From NCBI RefSeq assembly GCF_009601505.1, contig NZ_WITC01000026.1:82973-146972 (forward strand): DNA of 64,000 nt. Direction: 5' to 3'. The notes beneath the pieces were generated by a model. That model saw nothing but the letters and a program-made list of their open reading frames with translations, was not told the DNA's origin and ran no database searches. This DNA is from Sinorhizobium terangae (GTDB lineage Bacteria > Pseudomonadota > Alphaproteobacteria > Rhizobiales > Rhizobiaceae). The position numbers and the translations under genes are program-made. Positions 56,014 through 63,487 of the stretch are shown piece after piece (the first letter of the stretch is position 1; every line of letters begins with the position of its first letter).

Positions 56014-57880
56014 TCCGAGTCTGAGCGAGCAGGAGCTTCAGAAATACTTTACGGTCGACGACGAGAAGTCGGGTCCCTTCAATCCGGTGCTCGAAATCAA
56101 TCGCGAGCTCGTCACGGTGCCCGCAACACCCGAAGGCCGGGCCCGCAGTGCCGCCCTTCTCAACAGCGCCAATTTCATCTCGCGCCTGCGCCGCCAGGCC
56201 GCCTTCCACAATCGCATCGGCAGCGGAGACTACAAGGGGCCGGTCATCGTCTCCGAGGGCGACAGCTGGTTTCAGTATCCGTTCCGGCTGATGGACGTCA
56301 TCGACCAGTTGATGAAGCACTACGCAATCTTCAGCCTGGACGCCGCTGGCGACACCCTGTCGAACATGCTGAGGCAAGCCGAATACATGGATGCGATCGA
56401 GAACACGGGAGCATCCATCTTCCTGTTCAGCGGCGGCGGCAATGATGTCGTGGCGGGCGGCAACCTCGCCGCTCATCTCTTCGATTTCGATCCGGCCTTG
56501 CCGCCCGAGGGACATCTCAGGCCCTCGTTTGAGACGATGCTCGACGATGCAATCGGCATGTATGGCAAGCTCGTTCGCCAGGTCGCCAAGGCTTTCCCGA
56601 AAGTGCAGATCCTTTGCCATGGTTACGACTACACGATCCCGGCAAAGGGAAATTGGCTTGGCAAGCCGATGGAATCGCGAGGGATCAAGGACCCGGATTT
56701 CCAGCGGGCGATTGCCCGCGTCATGATCGATCGCTTCAATGAACGCCTGTCGTTACTGCAAAGCTCCTCGGCGCGGCTCAACTACATCAACTGCCGCAAC
56801 ACGGTCAACACCACGGAGTGGTTCGACGAATTACATCCGACGGACAACGGCTATGCCAAGGTGGCGCAGAAATTCGCGGCCCTGATCGAACAATTCGCCG
56901 CGAAGGCGCGCGACGTCGAGCATAAGGCGAGCAAGGCGCGCGCCGCGAGATCGAAGGCACCGTCGGCCGCGACAGCGGCTGTCGAGACACCTGCCCGCCT
57001 GGCGGCCGCCGGTTCGCGGGCTACGGACGGTCCGTCAGGAATGTCGCTCCACATTGGCCTGAACATGGTCAGCGCCGCTCACTACGCGGGCTGGGAAGGA
57101 CCGCTGCGCGCCTGCGAATTCGACGCGAGTGACATGCAGGAGATCGCGAACAGTCTCGGATACGAGACCACGTCACTCCTCACCAAGGAGGCGACGCGGC
57201 AGAACGTGATCGGCGAGATCAAGAAGGCCGCAAGGGACCTCAAGCAAGGCGATATCTTCCTGATCAGCTATTCGGGCCACGGCGGTCAGCTCCCGGATTT
57301 CAACAACGATGAAGACGATTCCACCGACGAAACCTGGTGCCTCTATGACGGCCAGCTTGTCGATGACGAGCTCTATGGCCTGTGGTCCGAATTCAGGGCG
57401 GGCGTGCGGGTATTGGTCGTGTCGGACAGTTGTCACAGCGGTACCGTTGTGCGCGCAGGCGTCCCCAACGGACATGCATTGGCGAACGGCCACGCGGTTG
57501 CCGCGGGAATACCGCGCGCAATGCCCATTGACGTCGCCACGCGGACTTTCCGCCAGAACCGCGACTTCTATGCCCGGTTGGGCGCGTCCATGTCACTGGG
57601 CGAAGGACGCAATCTGACCCGCGAGATCACCTCTCCAATCTCGTGCAGCGTTCGCCTGATTTCCGGATGCCAGGACAATCAGGTTTCGCTCGACGGGATC
57701 GGCAACGGTGCCTTTACCGCCGCGTTGATCTCCACCTGGAACCACGGTCGCTTCAACCGCGACTATGCCGCCTTCCACCGGGCGATCATGATGAAATTGC
57801 CACCCGATCAGACCCCCAATCATTGGCAGGTCGGACCAAGGAACCCGATTTACGACGCGCAGACGCCCTTTGCGATCTGA
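55961..57880 (+). CDS. SGNH-hydrolase / metacaspase (C14) fusion protein
   Basis: A 639-residue fusion. Residues about 90-315 are a SGNH/GDSL-type hydrolase: block I SEGDSWF (Ser102), GGGND (Asn161) and block V DELHP (Asp289, His292). An Ala/Lys-rich linker covers 318-360. Residues 361-639 are a caspase-like domain, with catalytic His440 (YSGHGGQ) and Cys491 (SDSCHSGT). All catalytic residues are present in both enzymes. ATG 55961 has AGGGAGAAC upstream, inside the previous protease gene. There is no signal peptide or membrane segment. An esterase joined to a metacaspase, next to a second cysteine protease, suggests an intracellular proteolytic cascade of unknown purpose. Confidence 0.88.
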   Translation: MTSSSKISLEELNRKLADPSLSEQELQKYFTVDDEKSGPFNPVLEINRELVTVPATPEGRARSAALLNSANFISRLRRQAAFHNRIGSGDYKGPVIVSEGDSWFQYPFRLMDVIDQLMKHYAIFSLDAAGDTLSNMLRQAEYMDAIENTGASIFLFSGGGNDVVAGGNLAAHLFDFDPALPPEGHLRPSFETMLDDAIGMYGKLVRQVAKAFPKVQILCHGYDYTIPAKGNWLGKPMESRGIKDPDFQRAIARVMIDRFNERLSLLQSSSARLNYINCRNTVNTTEWFDELHPTDNGYAKVAQKFAALIEQFAAKARDVEHKASKARAARSKAPSAATAAVETPARLAAAGSRATDGPSGMSLHIGLNMVSAAHYAGWEGPLRACEFDASDMQEIANSLGYETTSLLTKEATRQNVIGEIKKAARDLKQGDIFLISYSGHGGQLPDFNNDEDDSTDETWCLYDGQLVDDELYGLWSEFRAGVRVLVVSDSCHSGTVVRAGVPNGHALANGHAVAAGIPRAMPIDVATRTFRQNRDFYARLGASMSLGEGRNLTREITSPISCSVRLISGCQDNQVSLDGIGNGAFTAALISTWNHGRFNRDYAAFHRAIMMKLPPDQTPNHWQVGPRNPIYDAQTPFAI

Positions 57881-58237
57881 TCATCTTCGAGCAGGTAGAT
57901 GAAAGGATGCATGGGTAAAGATGGAACTCCGCCTGTCGGCTCCTCACGAGGGAGCCGACGTTGCCTCTAATGTCACCGGAAGTGCCGCGATCGGCCCGCC
58001 GATGCAGTTCGCCGTTTCACAAGCCCGTATCGCAGGCAAAAGGCACTTGGGTTTCACACAGCCGAAGAAACCATAATGTAACAAATGTAACATGCCCGGT
58101 GTTCAACACGCGCTATTATGTAATATCCAACCCGACTTCGTAGACGAAGAGATTATTCTTTTCCCAAGTCGGCTTTGTATCGAACTCAACCATCTCACGC
58201 CTGAAACGTGCCGCGAGATCTATTCGTGGAGCTGGCC
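57881..58237. other. Non-coding gap before the peptide gene
   Basis: 357 bp. It holds the terminator at 57935-57959 and a direct repeat ATGTAACA (near 58075-58092). It is more A/T-rich than surrounding DNA. The promoter of the peptide and membrane-protein genes should be here, but no clear -35/-10 pair is seen. Confidence 0.4.
57935..57959 (+). terminator. Hairpin after the metacaspase gene
   Basis: A perfect 9-bp stem GTCGGCTCC/GGAGCCGAC with a 7-nt loop, 55 bp after the metacaspase stop. There is no strong T-tract. Confidence 0.55.
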
Positions 58238-58354
58238 ATGCGAAGGAACTTCCTCCTGACCCTACTTTTGGCAGCCACCATAGCATGCGGGCTGGTTCCC
58301 GCTGCCTCGGGGGAGGCGAACGCGCAATGTAATCCGCAAATCAATCGATGCTGA
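58238..58354 (+). CDS. Predicted 38-residue secreted peptide with Cys-bracketed end
   Basis: An open frame of 38 codons from ATG 58238, with GTGGAG at a good ribosome-site distance. Residues 1-29 look like a complete signal peptide: basic start MRRN, hydrophobic core LLTLLLAATIACGLV, and a cleavage-type GEANAQ. The mature peptide would be only about nine residues (QCNPQINRC), with two cysteines that could close a ring. It ends 12 bp before the membrane-protein start. No family is known to me. It may be a signalling peptide, a toxin, or a chance frame; the signal-peptide shape and operon position argue against chance. Confidence 0.5.
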   Translation: MRRNFLLTLLLAATIACGLVPAASGEANAQCNPQINRC

Positions 58355-58366
58355 GGGGTGAACACC

Positions 58367-60190
58367 ATGGGCACCGCGCTTACGATTGGCTGGTTGAGTG
58401 ACCCTACGACCCTGACCTTCCTTTTCGGGGCTTTGACAATCGCTTTTCATTCAAGGAAGCGCGTTGAGTCCCTCATAACACCGCCGAGAGGCGAGGAATT
58501 CGACTTCGTACGTCTTCTTTCGCTGCCGGCGATTGTCGGCAAGAGCGTTTTCCGCAAGGCCTACCTCATCTACACGGTGTCACTGGAGATCCTCTATTTC
58601 TTCATGTGCGCCTCACAGCCGATCATACGCGTCCTCGCCGAGGGAAAGCTCGAGGGTTTCGAAGGCCCGGCATGGCCGCTTGGTGCGGCCCTTATTGTCA
58701 TAGGCGTCATCCCCTCCACCCCCTTGTTCGCTCAGATCGAGCTTTCCCTGCGCAGCATGGCCCACAGCGTGTCCAACATTCCCGACGAGTTCTTTGAGCG
58801 GGTCACCAAGCTCTCCCAGAGCGAGATCGAGGCCTATGTGGGAAGGGATCCGCGCTATGAGCCGGACCTGCAACGGTTCCGCAAGATTCAGAGTCTCGCC
58901 CTTTATGCGGGCTGCTCACGCGAAGAGGCTGACAAGGTGGCGAGGCGGACGGTGGGCGCGGAACTGTTCGCCAGATGGACGATCAATGGCCAGGACATTT
59001 GGTCAGCGGGAGAGTTCGACAAGTACCGCGATATCCTGGACGTTCTCAGGCCCAAGTCCGAAAGCTTGAAGCAGGAAGTAAAGGAACTTGTTTCGAAGAC
59101 CTCATCGTCACCGGTCGTGAGATACATAATTGAAAAAAGCAACACTTCGCCGGAAGTCCCGATCAGGGATAGCGATTCGCAAAGAATTCAGTCCCTTTCC
59201 GCCGAAATTCTCGCTAATCCAGCGTCGACTTTCGCCTCGTTGCAGCAAGAGGATATTCGGTCCTACCTGACGCTTGCAGACCTATGGCGTGCGAAAGCGA
59301 CGGAGATCGGCACATCCAACCGCAGATTGAGCGCCCTCTTTGCGATCATCGCTCTCAATGACACGCGGGTGATGAGGGCATATCTGCATCCGGACCAAGG
59401 GGCTCGGTCCTTGGACGTCGTCCTGAGAGAATTGCTGTTGCTCGTGCGAAGGAGCCGCAGCAAGCCTCGGCCATGGAACAATGCAACCCTGTTGTCGACC
59501 TTCACTGCATTTCTAGGCTGCGTGATCCTGCTCACAGCGTACCATAAAATCCATGCAGTCTTCTTGCCCGGCGGTTCGAGCGTAGGTCCGTTCGAAGAGG
59601 CTTTCTTCACGTCGGCATCACTCTTTACAAGCTTCCTCGCGGCCGGGATTTGCGCGCTTTTCATACGAACCCACAAGATCGACCAGGGTACCTGGATAGC
59701 TTTTTCGGATATTCGGAGTTTCCCACTTTCTCAGTATGGCGGCATCGTCTTTGCTGCGATGACGTGCGCCTTCGCGACAGCCATCATTTGGGTCATTTTG
59801 TACCAGTGGAGATATGACAGTGTCACTGCGCTGTTGCAGATCGGCCAGGGAGGGATTCTTGTGCTGACGGGGTATTACGCCATATGCTCACTCATCCCGG
59901 CAATGTATGGCGTCGGTATCTGCGTAGTAACGGATTGCGTTACCGAGAGCCAAGAAAGATCTGAAGGCCTCAGACTCCCCCTCTATTGCTTCGCAGCGAT
60001 ATTCATCGTGATCTATGTCCTGCTTGAGACGAGCATCCTGATCGAACCCGCCTATCGAGCGACATTTCTGGTTAGCCTGGTATCCAAATCCCTGTTCTCG
60101 CTGATCGCGCTCGTGACATTCGCTTTGAGCTTGCAGTCAAATGGTCAGACCAGAAACCACGCGGCTTTAGTCGGTGCACGGCCCCTGTAA
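58367..60190 (+). CDS. Large multi-pass membrane protein, unknown family
   Basis: A 607-residue protein with no recognised domain. Membrane segments appear near residues 10-25, 67-85 and 100-120, then a soluble region of about 250 residues (about 125-375; charged, helical, PDEFFERVTKLSQSEIEAYVG onward), then five or six further spans from about 385 to 595. A GTG at 58358 is in frame, but ATG 58367 has GAGGGGTG at ideal spacing. It lies directly after the secreted-peptide gene, so a receptor or immunity role for that peptide is possible. The A/T content is higher than in flanking metabolic genes, hinting at transfer. Confidence 0.75.
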   Translation: MGTALTIGWLSDPTTLTFLFGALTIAFHSRKRVESLITPPRGEEFDFVRLLSLPAIVGKSVFRKAYLIYTVSLEILYFFMCASQPIIRVLAEGKLEGFEGPAWPLGAALIVIGVIPSTPLFAQIELSLRSMAHSVSNIPDEFFERVTKLSQSEIEAYVGRDPRYEPDLQRFRKIQSLALYAGCSREEADKVARRTVGAELFARWTINGQDIWSAGEFDKYRDILDVLRPKSESLKQEVKELVSKTSSSPVVRYIIEKSNTSPEVPIRDSDSQRIQSLSAEILANPASTFASLQQEDIRSYLTLADLWRAKATEIGTSNRRLSALFAIIALNDTRVMRAYLHPDQGARSLDVVLRELLLLVRRSRSKPRPWNNATLLSTFTAFLGCVILLTAYHKIHAVFLPGGSSVGPFEEAFFTSASLFTSFLAAGICALFIRTHKIDQGTWIAFSDIRSFPLSQYGGIVFAAMTCAFATAIIWVILYQWRYDSVTALLQIGQGGILVLTGYYAICSLIPAMYGVGICVVTDCVTESQERSEGLRLPLYCFAAIFIVIYVLLETSILIEPAYRATFLVSLVSKSLFSLIALVTFALSLQSNGQTRNHAALVGARPL

Positions 60191-60273
60191 TTGCGCCCGC
60201 GGCGCAGCGACTATCAGTTCGGTGCACGGCAACGGCGATGGCGGGCTGCCACCGCTGTTGCAATACGCCGTGC

Positions 60274-61009
60274 TCAGTGTGGGCTTGCCGTCGGTCGAAT
60301 GATGATTTCACTGACATCGACGTCGTCCGGCTGGCTGACCGCATAAAGGATCGCGTTGGCGACCGCTTCGGGGCTGATCGTGATCGCGCGCCAAGCCGTC
60401 ATCGCGTCGCGGGCCGTCGGGTCGGTAATGGTGTCGGCGAGTTCGGACGTCGTGGTTCCTGGCGAGATGACGGTGACGCGGATTTTGTCGGTCTCCTGCC
60501 GCAAGCCGTCGGAGATGGCGCAGACGGCGAACTTGGTCGCACAATAGACGGCGGCCGTCGGCGAAACGCTGTGACCGCCGATCGACGAAAGATTGACGAT
60601 CTGCCGAGCGCCCCTGCTCGCCCATGATCGGCAATACCGCTGCAATGCTGTAGAGGACGCCCTTGATATTGACGTCGACCATACGGTCCCACTCGTCGAC
60701 CTTGAGCGCGGCCAGCGGCGACAACGGCATGACACCGGCGTTGTTGACGATGGCGTCGAGACGGCCGAACTCTGATCGGGCGTGGCGCGCAAAGGCTTCG
60801 ACATCCATTCGGCTGGTCACATCCAGTCTTCTGACGCGAACGGAACCGCCGGCAGCAGCGATCTCGTCAGCGAGGCGCTCCAGCCGATCCATCCGCCGTG
60901 CACCGATCAGCACATGGGCTCCCGCGGCCGCGAGAACGCGTGCCGTGGCCTCGCCGATGCCGCTACTGGCTCCCGTGATCGCGACAACTTTGCCTTGAAT
61001 ATTCGACAT
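60274..61009 (-). pseudogene. Short-chain dehydrogenase with a frameshift
   Basis: A classical SDR split into two frames. The first part (start 61009, alternative 61021) has [29 protein letters not shown] and reads to MGEQGR. The second part continues in the next frame with [27 protein letters not shown] (catalytic Ser, Tyr, Lys) and ends at [10 protein letters not shown]. The break is near 60605-60620 inside a GC-rich run, consistent with a single-base insertion or a sequencing error. Apart from this, all SDR motifs are intact and the total length would be normal (about 245). If the base change is real, the gene is inactive. Confidence 0.8.
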
Positions 61010-61148
61010 TTCTAACTCCATTTCCTATTCACCTCGCGGTGATGCGAGGGCTTCCTGTTTGAGAAGGTTCGACTTTCGGCGCGAAATCAGCGCCTCGCCT
61101 GGCGTCCGGCCACGTGCGGCTTTGTCGTTCGTGGCATCTGCGGGTGCA

Positions 61149-61526
61149 TCAGCGACGGCGAAGGATCATGCCCCCGTGGTGAAGCGTGTCCTCGTCCACA
61201 AAATCGCCGTCGGCGGTGAAGCCGGTATCGTCCCAATATTCGATATGATTGCCGGACACTTCATAGCGCCCCTGGTAGGCGCTCTGACGGGTGCCGCGGG
61301 CTTCATCGTAGCGCCCATTGGCGAGGAGCTCGTGCCGGACATGCCCATTGTCCGTCATCCACAGGCCGACATAGGGATGCGGTGCCGTTGCTTGCTGCTT
61401 CGTGTGTTGATGCGGTGACGGATCGTGGATCCGGGCTTCACCGGAGCCGGAACTCACCGATCTGCAGGTCGCAAGCAAGGTGATCGCCGGGCCGAGCGTA
61501 AGGCTTTTGGAAAAGGAATTGGACAT
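61149..61526 (-). CDS. Atu4866-family protein
   Basis: A 125-residue protein. The N-terminus may be a weak signal or lipoprotein leader (SLTLGPAITLLATCRS). The C-terminal 75 residues (PYVGLWMTDNGHVRHELLANG, SAYQGRYEVSGNHIEYWDDTGFTADGDF) match the Agrobacterium Atu4866 family, a small beta-barrel fold of unknown function often found near SDR genes and LysR or TetR regulators. GAGGAAAC precedes ATG 61526. It lies between the broken SDR and the divergent LysR gene. Confidence 0.8.
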   Translation of the reverse strand: MSNSFSKSLTLGPAITLLATCRSVSSGSGEARIHDPSPHQHTKQQATAPHPYVGLWMTDNGHVRHELLANGRYDEARGTRQSAYQGRYEVSGNHIEYWDDTGFTADGDFVDEDTLHHGGMILRRR

Positions 61527-61605
61527 GTTTCCTCTCATGAAGGTCTATAACGATCGCAGAATATGCGCCTGACAGGTCGCGATCGAGTTGCCAAATCCGG
61601 ATGCG

Positions 61606-61626
61606 TTGGTTAGGTTCTCTAACCAA
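61606..61626 (+). promoter_or_regulatory. Inverted repeat TTGGTTAG-N5-CTAACCAA over the LysR start codon
   Basis: Perfect 8-bp arms at 61606-61613 and 61619-61626; the right arm includes the first base of the ATG at 61626. It lies in the 99-bp divergent gap and is likely the binding site of this LysR regulator, covering its own translation start. Confidence 0.6.
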
Positions 61627-62522
61627 TGGCTGACGATTTCGAAGGCATCTCAGTGTTTCTGGCGATAGCCGAAGCGCGCAACTTCCGCGTTGCGAGCGAG
61701 CGGCTCGGCGTCACCCGTTCGGCAGTGAGCCAAGCGCTTCAGCGTTTGGAAGATCGCATCGGTGTGGCGCTCGTACAGCGCACGACACGCAGCGTAAGGC
61801 TCACGGAAGCGGGCGAGCTTTTCTACGAGACCGTGCGCATATCTGCCGCCCAGGTAAGCACGGCAGTGCAGGCACTACGTGAGATCGAAGCGCATCCGAG
61901 CGGCCGCCTGCGGATCGCCGTTTCGTCGATCGCCGAGGGCTTCCTGTCCGGCGAGTTGCTCGCGGGTTTTGTCGAGGCCTTTCCGAAGGTGAAGCTGGAT
62001 CTGACGATCACGGACGAAGAGTTCGACATTGTCGAAGCCGGCTTCGATGCAGGCGTGCGGCTTGGCGAAGTGATCCAGCAGGACATGATCGCGGTGCCGG
62101 TGTCGGCGCAGCAAAGACAATGCGCCGTCGCCTCCCCTGGATATATCGAACGACACGGCGGGCCAAACCATCCCCGCGACCTTCCGATGCATGTTTGCGT
62201 CGGCTGGCGGCCGCGCCCGGATGCTGCGCCCTACCGCTGGGAATTCACGGAGAACGGTCGTGACTTCGATGTCTCGGTAGAGCCAGCCGTGACGACGAAC
62301 GACATGGGAGTGATGATCCGTATGGCCAGGGCCGGCGCGGGCATCACATTCGGGATGATGGAGACGTTCCAGCCCTATATAGAGCGCGGCGAACTGGTGC
62401 CGTTGCTCGAAGCGTACTGTCCGCCCTTCGCAGGCTTCTACGTTTACTACCCCACACGCCACCGGCAGCCGCTGAAGCTCCGCGCGTTGGTCGAATACAT
62501 TCGGACATCGAGAAAGACTTGA
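61626..62522 (+). CDS. LysR-family transcriptional regulator
   Basis: A 298-residue LysR regulator of the DsdA/CrgA-like group: helix-turn-helix at about 5-65 (VFLAIAEARNFRVASERLGV, RSAVSQALQRLEDRIG), then a sensor domain with GRLRIAVSSIAEGFL and GWRPRPDAAPYRWEF. It is divergent from the Atu4866-family and SDR genes, a common trio in rhizobia, and likely controls them. No ribosome site is seen because the palindrome occupies that place; the message may be nearly leaderless. Confidence 0.92.
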   Translation: MADDFEGISVFLAIAEARNFRVASERLGVTRSAVSQALQRLEDRIGVALVQRTTRSVRLTEAGELFYETVRISAAQVSTAVQALREIEAHPSGRLRIAVSSIAEGFLSGELLAGFVEAFPKVKLDLTITDEEFDIVEAGFDAGVRLGEVIQQDMIAVPVSAQQRQCAVASPGYIERHGGPNHPRDLPMHVCVGWRPRPDAAPYRWEFTENGRDFDVSVEPAVTTNDMGVMIRMARAGAGITFGMMETFQPYIERGELVPLLEAYCPPFAGFYVYYPTRHRQPLKLRALVEYIRTSRKT

Positions 62523-62628
62523 ATGAGCAGATTTCGCGAGGTCTGTGACCTGGCCAGTAGTTAACCCTTCGCCCGGCGAACGCCGCGTCTCTGGCGCAAT
62601 CAAGCCGAGGCGCTTGGACCAAATGGGC

Positions 62629-63420
62629 TCACATCATCCATTTGGCGGCGACCGCGTGCGGGGCGGAATTCACCCATCCGTAATGGACGGGTGGCAGGGT
62701 TGGCTCGGACAAGAGAAACCCCTGCACATGTGTTGCTCCGGCTGCTTTTGCAGCCTCTAACTGGGCATAGGTCTCGATGCCTTCGACGACCACAGTGGAT
62801 GCCGCGCAAGACGCCAGGCCGACCATGCACCGGAGGAACCGCTCCGCTGTATCGCCGCGGTGCTGCACGAAAAACCCGTCGATCTTCACGATATCGACGC
62901 GAAGCGCCAGAAGCGTTTCGGGCGTCGAACAACCGGTGCCGAAGTCGTCGATCGCAACCTTGTATCCGAGTTCCCGAACGCTCTGAAGCAAGTCGGCCGC
63001 GGCGGAGAGCGGCGCGATCGGCAAGCTTTCCGTTATTTCGACAACAAGACGGGGGGCAATCGCCCTGTGCCTGTGAAGCAGATCGTAGAGAAGCGCCCAG
63101 CTTTGTTTGTCGGCGATATTTTCTGCCGAGATGTTGCAGCCCAAAGCGTCTGATGGATGGCGGGCCAACCAGTCGGATGCGAGCTCAATCACGTGCCGGT
63201 CAAAAGCGGGAGCGCGCCCCGACGCTTCGAGAAAGGCTATGAACTCGCTGCTCGTCCTGATTGTGCCGTCTGGCTCGATAAGCCTCCCAAGGCATTCCGA
63301 ATAGAGAACTTTGCCTGGATCGTCGATCGAGTTGATCTGCTGCAGGGAAAATCCGATCCGTCCATGTTGCATCGCATGTGTTACATGGCGCACGACGCTG
63401 CTGAATTTCTCCAGGTTCAT
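62629..63420 (-). CDS. EAL-domain cyclic-di-GMP phosphodiesterase
   Basis: A 263-residue stand-alone EAL protein with no GGDEF or sensor domain. The motifs are ECLGR (the EAL-x-R motif with Cys in the second place), NISAENI, EITES, DDFGTG, KIDGFF, EGIET and QGFLLSEP. The metal and general-base residues (Glu, Asn, Glu, Asp-Asp, Lys, Glu, Gln) are all present, so it is probably an active phosphodiesterase that lowers c-di-GMP. GTTCATGGA-type context precedes the start. Its regulation is not visible. Confidence 0.88.
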   Translation of the reverse strand: MNLEKFSSVVRHVTHAMQHGRIGFSLQQINSIDDPGKVLYSECLGRLIEPDGTIRTSSEFIAFLEASGRAPAFDRHVIELASDWLARHPSDALGCNISAENIADKQSWALLYDLLHRHRAIAPRLVVEITESLPIAPLSAAADLLQSVRELGYKVAIDDFGTGCSTPETLLALRVDIVKIDGFFVQHRGDTAERFLRCMVGLASCAASTVVVEGIETYAQLEAAKAAGATHVQGFLLSEPTLPPVHYGWVNSAPHAVAAKWMM

Positions 63421-63447
63421 GGAACGAACCGCCCCTTTCGGATTTAA

Positions 63448-63477
63448 GGCCGGCAGCGGCGATCGTCGCTGCCGGCC
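63448..63477 (-). terminator. Terminator hairpin after the repeat-protein gene
   Basis: A perfect 11-bp stem (GGCCGGCAGCG and its complement, 8-nt loop) between the repeat-protein stop and the EAL start, both on the minus strand. On the minus strand it is followed by TTAAATCC. Confidence 0.6.
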
Positions 63478-63487
63478 AGGCTCAGGT

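Noticed and set aside
57961..58143. A 60-codon open frame after the metacaspase terminator
   Set aside because: It begins with TTG without a ribosome site and shows no signal peptide or bias.
60172..60226. Direct repeat TCGGTGCACGGC at the end of the membrane-protein gene
   Set aside because: Only two 12-bp copies and no mobile-element features, so it is too weak to call an insertion scar.
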